In this document: positions 1-7,578 of the stretch, one piece after another
How positions within the stretch are numbered: position 1 is the stretch's first letter
Layout of the letters: every line of letters starts with the position of its first letter
NCBI RefSeq assembly: GCF_019453995.1
Contig: NZ_CP075587.1
Coordinates: 992,001-1,056,000, forward strand
DNA: 64,000 nt
DNA from: Candidatus Rhabdochlamydia oedothoracis
Lineage (GTDB): Bacteria; Chlamydiota; Chlamydiia; Chlamydiales; Rhabdochlamydiaceae
Direction: 5' to 3'
Notes under the pieces: model-generated
Databases searched by the model: none
The model's input: only the letters and a program-made list of their open reading frames with translations
What the model was told of the DNA's origin: nothing
Program-made: the position numbers and the translations under genes

Positions 1-57
1 GCAATTCAAATCTATGGGCTAATTCCAAAAAAGTGCCCTAGGGGGGTGGGAATGTAG
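1..57 (+). CDS. 3' end of an unidentified gene
   Basis: Frame 1 is open from the window edge to a TAG at 55-57 and encodes 18 residues ending YGLIPKKCPRGVGM. A strong terminator follows at 106-138, which fits a real gene end. A similar tail (YGLIQKNCAVRLGM, then TAG) lies at about 10778-10837, so both may be ends of one dispersed sequence. The family is not recognised. Only the last codons are in the window, so the call rests on the open frame, the terminator and the second copy. Confidence 0.35.
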   Translation, partial: AIQIYGLIPKKCPRGVGM

Positions 58-105
58 GAGTTAAGTAAAGTTTTTTTGTTTAACTATTTTAAAAAAAATC
101 ACTTT

Positions 106-138
106 AAAAACCCTTTCTGAAAGGTTTTTCTTTTTTTT
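106..138 (+). terminator. Rho-independent terminator
   Basis: AAAAACC at 106-112 pairs with GGTTTTT at 123-129. An inner TTT/AAA pairing surrounds a short loop, and the hairpin is followed by a run of eight T at 131-138. It probably ends the transcript of the gene that stops at 57. Confidence 0.7.
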
Positions 139-272
139 ATTTTCTAATTGAAGTCAACTATTTTTAAATTTTTTTTATTTTTATTTCTTTTTTATGTATA
201 TTAATAATTATAGGGTATAAAAGATTGTTATGAGTTAGTTTTACAATCGTAATACCTAAATTTGGAGGATAT

Positions 273-437
273 ATGGTTAGAAAACGGACAACTAAAAAAG
301 CTGGTACTAGAAAAACAGCTAAAAGAACAGCTAGAAAAGCTGGTACTAGAAAAACAACAGCTAAAAGAACTATTAGAAAAACAGCTCGTAAGACAGCTCG
401 TCGAACTACTAGAAGAACTACGGCTCGCCGCAAGTAA
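273..437 (+). CDS. hctB: Hc2-like (histone H1-like) small basic DNA-binding protein
   Basis: This 54-residue protein consists almost only of Lys, Arg, Thr, Ala and Gly. Imperfect repeats such as KKAGTRKTAKRTARKAG resemble the Lys/Arg-rich repeats of chlamydial Hc2 and of eukaryotic H1 tails. Hc2 compacts the chromosome into the condensed nucleoid of elementary bodies. The ATG at 273 has a GGAGG at 264-268 with 4 bases between, and the stop at 435-437 is followed by a terminator at 459-493. A longer open frame in another register (262-477) lacks a start with a good ribosome site and gives a Leu/Lys-rich peptide, so it is judged a shadow. At 54 residues it is shorter than Chlamydia Hc2 (about 165-230 residues, variable); it may be a minimal form or a paralogue. 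Confidence 0.75.
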   Translation: MVRKRTTKKAGTRKTAKRTARKAGTRKTTAKRTIRKTARKTARRTTRRTTARRK

Positions 438-458
438 GCACTGGTTGTTTTTTCAGTT

Positions 459-493
459 ATCGAGCAAGCTTAAATAATCTTGCTCGATTTTTG
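459..493 (+). terminator. Rho-independent terminator of the Hc2-like gene
   Basis: ATCGAGCAAG at 459-468 and CTTGCTCGAT at 479-488 form a perfect 10-bp stem with a 10-base loop, followed by a T-run. It lies between the convergent Hc2-like gene and the nitroreductase gene, and its T-run faces the plus strand only. Confidence 0.85.
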
Positions 494-1093
494 TTAAGAG
501 AATTTGCCTTCTTGTGCAATTTCTGAAATGGGCTTTCTTGTACTAGGTTTTTCTTTTTGTTGCAATTCTTCTGAAAGTAAGGTGAAAGGAGCTCTTTTTC
601 CAATAGCAACAAGTTCTTCTACTTGATAGTTATCCGGAATATTTAAGGATACTTGAGCTTGTTCATAGTCAAAACCTTCCATGCCATGTACAACCAATCC
701 GCGCCAAGCTCCTTCTAATGCCATGCACATCCAAGCAGCACCTGTGTCAAAACTATGTGTGCGACATGGTTTACGATTATGTTTAAAATACTTATCAGAA
801 ATCATTAAAAGCAGTACGGAAGCATTTTTTGTCCAAGATTGATTGAAGGGGATCATTAGGTCAAAAAATAAAGACCAATCTGGATGATTTCTTTTAGCGT
901 ATAAAAAGCGCCAAGGTTGATTGTTATAGGAAGAAGGAGCCCATCTAACTGCTTCAAATAAGGGAAATAGTTCCTCATCTGTAATTTCTTCTGCTGTCAT
1001 CGATCTAGGAGACCAGCGGTTAAGAATCAGCCCATGAATAGGATATTCTGCTTTTCTAATCTTTTGGACCTCTTCTTCAAAAGGATGACGCAT
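494..1093 (-). CDS. Nitroreductase family protein
   Basis: The product is a 199-residue flavin-dependent nitroreductase-like protein. Family features include an N-terminal RWSPRSM segment (FMN phosphate-binding Arg/Ser region), the WAPSSYNNQPW motif near residue 50, and a C-terminal AIGKRAPF segment. Such enzymes use FMN and NAD(P)H to reduce nitro compounds or quinones; the substrate here is unknown. The start MRHPFEEE at 1093 is chosen over an upstream ATG at 1117 because an AGGAG lies 8 bases before it. The gene is convergent with the Hc2-like gene and seems monocistronic. It looks intact. Confidence 0.8.
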   Translation of the reverse strand: MRHPFEEEVQKIRKAEYPIHGLILNRWSPRSMTAEEITDEELFPLFEAVRWAPSSYNNQPWRFLYAKRNHPDWSLFFDLMIPFNQSWTKNASVLLLMISDKYFKHNRKPCRTHSFDTGAAWMCMALEGAWRGLVVHGMEGFDYEQAQVSLNIPDNYQVEELVAIGKRAPFTLLSEELQQKEKPSTRKPISEIAQEGKFS

Positions 1094-1286
1094 GACGATA
1101 CTCCTGTGTAAGATCATTATAAATATATTATTTTTTTTAAGCAGTTAAAAGAGCATTTATTTAATTTTTTAAATGCCTATAACTTTGCGAAAAGCTTGTA
1201 AAGCTCTAAAGGGATTGACACCAATTGAGCATATTATCAATAAGTTGGCAAAAAAAACCAAAAATTTTTAGAATTAACCCACTCCA

Positions 1287-1308
1287 TCACACTTTGGGAC
1301 TAAACATC
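1287..1308 (-). repeat. Solo end of an IS481-like element
   Basis: On the minus strand ATGTTTAGTCCCAAAGT runs inward from 1308. The same 17 bases occur at about 37016-37032, just upstream of an IS481-like transposase start. No transposase lies next to this copy, so it looks like a residual terminus. The rest of 1118-1286 shows nothing recognisable. Confidence 0.4.
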
Positions 1309-1638
1309 TTAGCGAGCTTTAACCGTTTTGCGAATTTTTAAAGCAACAACGATTAATACGATTAAACTTAAAAGACTCATCATTCCAGCAGGGAAAAAAT
1401 GCAGGCTTTTTGCAAAGCGATGAGTAAAAAAGGCATCTAGGGTAAATATGAAGGCTAAAGCTATGTATTGTGCCAGCAATTTACCTCGAGCAATTGCATA
1501 AGAGAGCAGGAGCAATACAGACCCACATAATAATCCGGAGATAAGAGAAGCTGTACTAGAGGCTTTCCAGTGACCGACTAGCCCTCCAATCAAAATTAAT
1601 AAGCCATATATACTTAAAATCGATGCAGTGATTTTCAT
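1309..1638 (-). CDS. TMEM14/UPF0136 family small membrane protein
   Basis: The product has 109 residues with four hydrophobic segments at about 4-24, 29-50, 56-75 and 80-101, separated by short basic loops, and a basic C-terminus. The GGLVGHWKASSTASLISG segment matches the Tmemb_14 pattern (Gly-rich helix 1 followed by K-A/S-S-LI-G). Eukaryotic members include FAX plastid fatty-acid exporters; the bacterial function is not established. A GGAGA-like site precedes the ATG. The gene stands alone between two other transcription units and looks intact. Confidence 0.7.
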   Translation of the reverse strand: MKITASILSIYGLLILIGGLVGHWKASSTASLISGLLCGSVLLLLSYAIARGKLLAQYIALAFIFTLDAFFTHRFAKSLHFFPAGMMSLLSLIVLIVVALKIRKTVKAR

Positions 1639-1751
1639 AAGTTATCTCCTTCTCTAATGAAAAAAGAGTATACGAAATGGATTAATTTGCGCGCTACCTT
1701 GTTAATAAATATTTACTAATAATAATTAGAAAAAAATACAGGATTGCTTTC

Positions 1752-1780
1752 TTGATTTTGTTCACTAAATGAGATAAAAT
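1752..1780 (+). promoter_or_regulatory. Putative sigma-70-type (sigma66) promoter of tsaC
   Basis: TTGATT at 1752-1757 and TAAAAT at 1775-1780 are separated by 17 bases and lie 21 bases before the tsaC ATG. Both hexamers differ from consensus, so this is a plausible assignment only. Confidence 0.45.
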
Positions 1781-1801
1781 AAGGTAAATTTTTTTATTTC
1801 C

Positions 1802-2752
1802 ATGAAAACAAAAATACTAACCTCTAATCAGTTACATAAAGCAGCAATGCTTCTTTATCACGGACAGCTTGTAGCTATTCCTACAGAAACGGTCTATGGT
1901 CTGGCTGCTCTTATTTCTTCTGAATCAGCGCTCTCTTCTATTTTTGCAGTTAAAAAAAGACCTATGGACAATCCGCTTATTGTACACATTGCAAGTCTTA
2001 AGCAAATAGATCAGATAGCCCTGCCTCCTTCTAAATTATTTCTTCAATTAGCAGAAGCGTTCTTTCCAGGACCTTTAACAATGATCATTCCACGTCACCG
2101 CGATTTATCACCTTTGATTTCAGCGGGATTAGACTCTGTTGCTATTCGTATGCCGTCTCATCCGATGACAATAGATCTTATACACATGTTGAAAGCTCCT
2201 ATTGTAGCTCCTTCTGCCAACCTCTCAGGTAGACCTAGTGCAACCACTGTGCAGCATGTATTAGATGATTTTGATCGGAAAATACCTGCTATTGTTGATG
2301 GAGGAAAAACCACTCTTGGAGTTGAATCGACTGTAATTAGCCTGCTATCTAATCCACCTGTGATTTTACGCCCTGGAAGTATTACAAAACAAGAGATTGA
2401 GAATGTATTAGGTATAACTATAGATGTACAAATATCTCTGCAAAAAGGCCCCGTCTATTCTCCTGGGCTGAAGTATCGGCATTATGCCCCCTGCATTCCT
2501 GTTAAACTCTTTTACAAGAAAGAACAGATAGATTCCTATTGTAAAAAAGCAGCTTCTAATAAACGGATGTTACTTTCTACATCCTCTCTTTTTATAGCAA
2601 ACTGTGACTATTATAAACTGAGCACACAAGATCTATATGCATGTTTTCGTCATGCAGAGAAAAATGGCTATAGCGAAATTTTAATTTTTTGCGATTCTAT
2701 GGCCCAAAGTAATGTAGCCTTGATGAACCGTTTAACAAAAGCTTCAGATTAA
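1802..2752 (+). CDS. tsaC: L-threonylcarbamoyladenylate synthase (Sua5/YrdC family)
   Basis: The product (316 residues) makes threonylcarbamoyl-AMP from threonine, bicarbonate and ATP, the first step of tRNA t6A37 modification. The YrdC domain occupies about residues 8-195 with IPTETVYGL, KKRPMDNPLIVHI, FFPGPLT, RMPSHP and APSANLSG. A C-terminal Sua5 domain follows (about 225-316) after the linker SPGLKYRHYAP, so this is the long Sua5 form rather than short TsaC. The start at 1802 follows directly on the putative promoter. The gene is complete, but its 3' end overlaps the tail of an IS-disrupted gene on the other strand. Confidence 0.9.
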   Translation: MKTKILTSNQLHKAAMLLYHGQLVAIPTETVYGLAALISSESALSSIFAVKKRPMDNPLIVHIASLKQIDQIALPPSKLFLQLAEAFFPGPLTMIIPRHRDLSPLISAGLDSVAIRMPSHPMTIDLIHMLKAPIVAPSANLSGRPSATTVQHVLDDFDRKIPAIVDGGKTTLGVESTVISLLSNPPVILRPGSITKQEIENVLGITIDVQISLQKGPVYSPGLKYRHYAPCIPVKLFYKKEQIDSYCKKAASNKRMLLSTSSLFIANCDYYKLSTQDLYACFRHAEKNGYSEILIFCDSMAQSNVALMNRLTKASD

Positions 2753-2806
2753 GCATTCACCAGTTAATTTAAAACCAAATTGGTTTAAGAATTCCATCTT
2801 ATCTAA

Positions 2807-3773
2807 GAGCCTGTTTAAAATCTTTTCAAAAGTAGAGCAATAAAAGCAAGAACCACCATATTCAGGCTTGTATGTAGTTTTCTTTTGCAATTTTTCCATA
2901 GCCTGCGACATTTTTCTATCCACGCAAAAGAACGCTCTACAACCCATCTTTTGGGAATAACTGTAAAAGTATGAAGTGTATTTCTTTTGGGTATTTCTAA
3001 TATACATCCTAATATCTCCTGCACACTCTTTGCAAATTTTTCTCCAGAATATCCTACATCTGCTAAAACATTTTTTACACCGAACAAATGGTTTTTATGT
3101 AGTGAAAATGCTTCTATGTTCCGATTCAATCGCATAGAAAAATATAGGATTAACGACAAGTTTCAAGTCGTTGACTTGAACCCCATTAAGCTAGCTGTTT
3201 GAATTGGCACTACTATATACACCCATTTCTGTCAGTGATATTAGCGGTGGTAATGTGAATCGCATGAGGAAGCCCTTGGGTATCGACTGCTATATGTCTT
3301 TTTATTCCTGATATTTTTTCCCCTGCATCATATCCTTTCTTCTCCGCTGTATCAGTATTTTTAACACTTTGAGCATCAATAATTACAAAGCTTGTTTTCT
3401 CTTTCCGACCACTGCTTTTTCTGACCTCGCCAACCCATTTTTTTTAAAACTATTTCAAGAATACTCTTAGAATTTTTATCATCTTTTTTATTCCAAAGAG
3501 GGAAATAATAATCACATAATTCCCATTTAGGATATTCTATGGGTAACATACGCCACTGGCAACCACTTTTTAAAATGTACAAAATTCCACAAAAAATATC
3601 ATATAGATCAACTCTTCGTGGACGTGTTTTTTTGCGTGTAGACTCAAGTATTAGATGGATTTTGCTAAATTGTTTACGAGAAATATCGCTTGGATAAGAG
3701 CGGGTCATAACTACCTCCAAAGGTTTTATGAAAACTATCATTATACCTTAATGAGAAGATTTTAAACAGGCTC
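2807..3773 (-). mobile_element. IS5-family (IS427-type) element, degenerate, carrying a MITE
   Basis: The inverted termini GAGCCTGTTTAAAATC match the intact copy at 50928-51793. On the minus strand orfA (3708 to 3376) starts MTRSYPSDISRKQFSK. orfB follows in another frame but is interrupted at 3117-3217 by a roughly 100-bp MITE, and resumes to 2815 with VERSFAWIEKCRRLWKNC near the end. Without the MITE and its TA duplication the length is about 864 bp, close to the 866 bp of the intact copy. It is inactive because of the insertion and point changes. Confidence 0.85.
3117..3217 (-). repeat. TA-inserting palindromic MITE, copy 1
   Basis: About 101 bp are inserted in an IS427-type orfB, flanked by TA at 3115-3116 and 3218-3219; uninterrupted copies have a single TA there. 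The core holds TTCAAGTC-GTT-GACTTGAA, a near-perfect hairpin, and the outer part resembles TATAGTRGTKCCRATTCAA. It is reversed relative to copy 5. Confidence 0.8.
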
Positions 3774-4091
3774 TTAAGCAATTTAGTTAAGTTATTTTGT
3801 AAATCTTGGATGCAATTGCGAAAAGCATGACTATATGCCGCTTGTTTAACATCTAGCGTATATTGAAAAATTACTGATTCTAGTTCTATTTGCTCGCTAG
3901 AAGCATAAATCTGTTTTTTATAAGAGGCAGTCTTTGTTTTATTTTTTAATTTATTTGTACGAACTTTTTTGTTTATAAATATCATCTATTAATCCTCAAA
4001 TGTATTTTTACTGTATTACAGATACATAATTATTTGTTAAATTACATGCAATGTTTTTTTAAATTAATGAAATTTTAAAAGTCTAGCAAGG

Positions 4092-4418
4092 CTAATCTAT
4101 ATGAGCCAACTTTAAGCCTACAATCCCAATAATGATCAGAGATAGAGAGATCAAGCGTATGATATGATAGGAATCACCAAAAAAGATGATTCCGCAAATT
4201 ACTGTACCAGCGGCACCAATTCCTGCCCACACAGCATATGCCGTACCAATGGGAATGGTCTTCATTGCTTGAGATACACAAAAGAAACTAAGAAAAATAA
4301 AGATAATGGTGACTAAAGTTGGGATTAGACGAGTAAACCCTTGACTGAACTTCAATGCAATTGTAAAACAAATTTCAAAGAAACCGGCTAATAGTAGAAA
4401 AAACCAAGCGAGTGACAT
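4092..4418 (-). CDS. sugE: Small multidrug resistance (SMR) transporter, SugE/Gdx type
   Basis: The 108-residue product has four membrane helices. The membrane-embedded Glu sits in GFFEICF near residue 15, and the TIPIGTAYAVWAGIGAAGT segment at about 55-73 is typical of the family. SugE/Gdx members export guanidinium or quaternary ammonium ions in exchange for protons as antiparallel dimers. The GFTRL segment and a short C-terminus favour the SugE/Gdx branch over EmrE/QacE, but the substrate is inferred. It is a single gene on the minus strand and looks intact. Confidence 0.85.
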   Translation of the reverse strand: MSLAWFFLLLAGFFEICFTIALKFSQGFTRLIPTLVTIIFIFLSFFCVSQAMKTIPIGTAYAVWAGIGAAGTVICGIIFFGDSYHIIRLISLSLIIIGIVGLKLAHID

Positions 4419-4486
4419 GTCAAGACCTTAAAAAATTAAATTTTAAGAATAGCAGTTATATAAAAAATAGCAAGAGATCTTAAAAT

Positions 4487-5066
4487 TTAAACTTGTAAAT
4501 CACATACATCATTCCAAGTTTTTATTATTCGAGAGCTCCCATCAGAGCTTAAAATGGAAATAGAGGCTGTGGTTAACATAAAAAGGTTTGCTTGATTAGA
4601 AGGGACTTGCAGCCATTGTGTAATAAATAAACGTAAAAAATGACCATGAGAAAAAATTAAGACATTTCCCCGAGTGGATTGAATTTTATGTAGAATAGCC
4701 TGGGCTCGATTTTTTACATCTGTAACAGATTCTCCATTAGGAGCGCCATATACAAAGATATTCCACTGAGGAGCTTTTATAAGAATTTGTTGTTTTGTCC
4801 ATCCATTCGTAGAGACCGTAATTCCATTCCTTTAAATGAGTATCTATAATTGCAACTTTAGAAAAACCCGCTAATTCGCAAGTCTCTAAAGACCGCTTAA
4901 GTGGGCTTGTTAAAATAAGCTCAAAAGGTATTTTAGATAAGCGTTTTTTAAGAAACCCAGCTTGCTTAACACCTTGAGTTGTTAAAGAAAGATCGGTAGA
5001 ACTAGTATGTTGACCTGTTATAGACCATTTTGTTTGCCCATGACGAACAAGATATAGAGAATTCAT
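4487..5066 (-). pseudogene. Histidine phosphatase (phosphoglycerate mutase-like), frameshifted
   Basis: The N-terminal frame (from 5066) has LVRHGQT with the catalytic His, and LTSPLKRSLET. At base 4805 one extra A (T on the coding strand) shifts the frame after LYE. Removing it restores LYEGWTKQQILIKAPQWN and a full C-terminal half with the second catalytic His in IFSHGHFLRLF, ending CDLQV at 4487. The restored protein of about 192 residues has the length of the CobC/GpmB-like branch. Either the gene is newly inactivated, or base 4805 is a sequence error. The substrate cannot be told. Confidence 0.8.
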
Positions 5067-5134
5067 AAAAAGGTGCCTTTTGCTAAAAAAATATCTTCTA
5101 TTAATGATTTTTGAGGTATAATATTTGCCAGATT

Positions 5135-5743
5135 ATGAAATTAACAGTGGTTTTGCAAGAACATAAAGAAATATCTATTACTAACCCAGCGTGCTTTGGG
5201 CAAGTATTTGCTATTAAATATGTGAATTATTTAGTTTTTCATTCGCTAGATCTAGAAAAGAAAGTGCAAAAGAAATTAGCTAGACGGTTTCTAAGTCAAA
5301 GAGAGAAGTGGTTAGGGTGCTTGTATGCTAAAGATATGCTTTTGGGTTGCCAAATACCATTAACCATTGCTTGGATTAATCAAAAAACGGGATATGGAGT
5401 ATTTGCAAATCAGAAAATTGCTAGGAATACTTGTATCGGAGAATATACTGGTTTGATTCGCAAACGCTCTTGGTTTGAAGGAGATAATAATATTTACTGT
5501 TTTGAATACCCCATTTTAGAATACAAAAGAAGTTCTTATGTAGTTGATGCGCGGTTAATGGGAAACCATACGCGTTTTATCAATCATAGCGCAGAGCCAA
5601 ATATAAACTCTGTTTTAGCTTATTACCAAGGAAAGCGGCATATCATGCTCTATGCAAACAAAGATATACATAAGGGCTCACAATTATGTTATGATTATGG
5701 CCCTAATTTTTGGAAAAACAGGGGACCTTTTATACGGTTTTAA
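5135..5743 (+). CDS. SET-domain protein lysine methyltransferase (NUE/cpnSET-like)
   Basis: The product has 202 residues. The SET domain fills the C-terminal two thirds: TGYGVFANQKI, GEYTGLIRKRSW, the RFINHSAEPN motif near residue 150 (SAM and catalytic site), and CYDYG near the end. The chlamydial homologues NUE (C. trachomatis) and cpnSET (C. pneumoniae) methylate host or chlamydial histone-like proteins with S-adenosylmethionine; NUE is a type III effector. The ATG at 5135 is chosen; a TTG frame extends 24 bases upstream without support. It is convergent with mip, overlapping by 4 bases. An Hc2-like gene lies 4.7 kb away and is a possible substrate, by inference. Confidence 0.85.
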   Translation: MKLTVVLQEHKEISITNPACFGQVFAIKYVNYLVFHSLDLEKKVQKKLARRFLSQREKWLGCLYAKDMLLGCQIPLTIAWINQKTGYGVFANQKIARNTCIGEYTGLIRKRSWFEGDNNIYCFEYPILEYKRSSYVVDARLMGNHTRFINHSAEPNINSVLAYYQGKRHIMLYANKDIHKGSQLCYDYGPNFWKNRGPFIRF

Positions 5744-6363
5744 TCGTTAATGCCCAATAACTGCATTTCGAAGATTAAAGCGACATTAGGGCCGATATGA
5801 GGCTCAAAGCCTCTTTCCCCATAAGCCAAATAAGAAGGAATAAATACTTGCCATTTATCACCGACTTGCATTTTTTGTAAAATTTCCGACCAGCCTAGAA
5901 TGACTTGATTTAAACCAATGACTAAAGGCTCTTCTCTTTGATAAGAAGAGTCAAATACTTTACCATCGATATAGGAACCTCGATAATGAATTTTTACCGT
6001 ATCCAATGCAGTTGGATGAGGACCTTTTTTTGGAGCCTTTTCTAGTATTTTATATTGAAGTCCGCTATTAAATGTTACTACGCCTTCTTTATTTTTATTT
6101 TCTAATAAAAAGGCTTCGCTTCTTTTTTTATTTTCCTCAGAGAGCTGAGTAAAAAATTCTTTTTGCTTAGATTGAATTTGCTGTTTAAGAGCTTCTATAA
6201 TCGAAGTAATTTCTTCTTGAGGTAATTGAGGTTCTGTACCCGAGGTGCCATGTTGGATCCCTTCTAAGACATGTTTAAAGTCCATTTCTCCAAATTGCTG
6301 TATTAAATTTCTTCCCGTCTCTAACCCAATGACATAGCTTACTTTTTCTTTAGTCGTCTGCAT
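5740..6363 (-). CDS. mip: FKBP-type peptidyl-prolyl isomerase (Mip/FkpA-like)
   Basis: The product has 207 residues. A helical N-terminal dimerisation domain (about 1-95; KVSYVIGLETGRNL and a Gln/Lys-rich helix) precedes an FKBP domain with VKIHYRGSYIDGKVFDSS, VILGWSEILQKMQVGDKW, PSYLAYGERG and a final IFEMQLLGI. Mip-like proteins catalyse prolyl isomerisation and help intracellular infection in Legionella and Chlamydia. The start at 6363 has GGAG 8 bases upstream; longer frames reach 6459 without a better site. With this start no signal peptide or lipobox is visible, unlike surface-exposed Mip, so its cellular location is uncertain. Confidence 0.85.
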   Translation of the reverse strand: MQTTKEKVSYVIGLETGRNLIQQFGEMDFKHVLEGIQHGTSGTEPQLPQEEITSIIEALKQQIQSKQKEFFTQLSEENKKRSEAFLLENKNKEGVVTFNSGLQYKILEKAPKKGPHPTALDTVKIHYRGSYIDGKVFDSSYQREEPLVIGLNQVILGWSEILQKMQVGDKWQVFIPSYLAYGERGFEPHIGPNVALIFEMQLLGIND

Positions 6364-6557
6364 TGTCATATCTCCAGTTTTTGCTTTTAGATAAGCGACT
6401 ATATATAACGGATTTTGAATTGGGGAACAAGGGCTTTTTCTTTCAGGTTTAAGGAACAAGGAATTTTCTCTTATTAATTTAATATAAACTTTTGATTGTA
6501 AATTGTTTTTTTTTAATCTAATTATTGATAAACTTTTTAAAAAGTCTAAAGGAAAGT

Positions 6558-7406
6558 ATGAAGTTTATTATCGTTCAAAATATTTGTTTACAAGATATCC
6601 TAAAAAAACATTTTCCTAAAAGCTCAAAAACCACTCTGCGTTCTTGGATTCATTCTGGACGGATTTTGATAGATGGTCGTTATGCAGCAGATCTTGGTGT
6701 AGAATTACAACAAGGGCAATGTGTTACTATTCGAGACAAGTTTGTCATCTTAGCTGAAGGTATTAAGGTTCTCTATGAAGATGATGCGGTAATTGTTGTA
6801 GAAAAACCAGAGGAAATGCTTAGTGTAGCAACTGATTTTGAAACGCAAAATACACTCCAAAATATCTTAAAAGTAAGATTGCGTCGCAAAAATGTCTTTG
6901 CTGTTCATCGTCTGGATCGCGAAACCTCTGGTATTATGATGTTTGCTTGTAATGAGTCTGCTAAACAATCTCTTAAAACCCAATTTGAAGAGCGTCAAAT
7001 ACAAAAAACTTATTACGCTCTAGTAGAAGGAAAACTTGTGACTCAACAAGGGTGCTGGCAAAGCTATTTAAAAGAAGACGAGAAGTATTTTGTTCGTAGT
7101 ACTTCTGTAGAAAATGGTAAATTAGCCATTACTGAATTTAATCAAGTATGGAGTAATAAACAGTTTGCACTTTTACGCTTGAAGTTATTGACCGGTAAAA
7201 AAAATCAATTACGCGTACATTGTTCAGAAGCAGGCCATCCTATTGTAGGGGATAAAAAGTATCGAGCGAATTCAAATCCGCTTCGGCGGATGGCTTTGCA
7301 TGCTTATTCTCTAACTTTTTTACATCCTGTAAAGCAAAAAAAAATGACTTTTGTTGCACCTTTACCCACTAGTTTTGATAAAATCGCACCTATCAAAACC
7401 CTTTAA
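6558..7406 (+). CDS. RluA-family pseudouridine synthase
   Basis: The product (282 residues) converts uridine to pseudouridine in rRNA or tRNA. An N-terminal S4-like RNA-binding segment (TTLRSWIHSGRILIDG, about 22-38) precedes the catalytic domain with the HRLDRETSG motif near residue 124, whose Asp is the nucleophile. KTYYALVEGK and KKNQLRVHCSEAGHPIVGDKKY follow. The ATG at 6558 has AAGG just upstream and is preferred over a TTG at 6525. Whether it is RluA, RluC or RluD by target cannot be told. It looks complete, and the DNA right after it is IS debris. Confidence 0.85.
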   Translation: MKFIIVQNICLQDILKKHFPKSSKTTLRSWIHSGRILIDGRYAADLGVELQQGQCVTIRDKFVILAEGIKVLYEDDAVIVVEKPEEMLSVATDFETQNTLQNILKVRLRRKNVFAVHRLDRETSGIMMFACNESAKQSLKTQFEERQIQKTYYALVEGKLVTQQGCWQSYLKEDEKYFVRSTSVENGKLAITEFNQVWSNKQFALLRLKLLTGKKNQLRVHCSEAGHPIVGDKKYRANSNPLRRMALHAYSLTFLHPVKQKKMTFVAPLPTSFDKIAPIKTL

Positions 7407-7446
7407 AAATTCTAATGAGCAACTTAAATTTTAATAAAAACTTATA

Positions 7447-7577
7447 AAAGATTCATTCCCATACAAATATGCCTAAGAGAAGAAGCAAGAAAAACCCTTT
7501 AACAAAACAAGATAAAAAAAATAATTAATCCCTTGCCAAAGAATGCGTAATTAATGAAAATGTAATCGAGATGCTTA
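7447..7577 (+). mobile_element. Fragment of an IS5-family (DDE_Tnp_4-like) transposase
   Basis: About 130 bp correspond to 10409-10540, encoding the IHSHANMPKR...NPLTKQDKK part of a transposase, with several changes and a stop. It is cut on the right by the IS427-type remnant starting at 7579. Nothing else is seen between the end of the pseudouridine synthase gene and this point. Confidence 0.7.
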
Positions 7578-7578
7578 A

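Larger units (their letters stand above)
2744..3985 (-). pseudogene. Small unknown gene split by an IS5-family element
   Basis: The N-terminal part (3985 to about 3777) starts MIFINKKVRTNKLKNK and ends NNLTKLL. The C-terminal part lies beyond the IS (about 2806 to 2744) and reads DKMEFLNQFGFKLTGECLI before TGA. Removing the IS joins them in one frame into a protein of about 90 residues with a strongly basic N-terminus and a predicted helical body. The family is not recognised; the basic N-terminus could fit nucleic-acid binding or a secreted small protein. The region 3986-4091 between this and sugE is AT-rich and otherwise empty. Confidence 0.55.

Noticed and set aside
164-477. Two longer open frames over the Hc2-like gene, one on each strand
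   Set aside because: Both are shadows of the repetitive Lys/Arg codons; the frame at 273 has the ribosome site and a protein composition known for Hc2.
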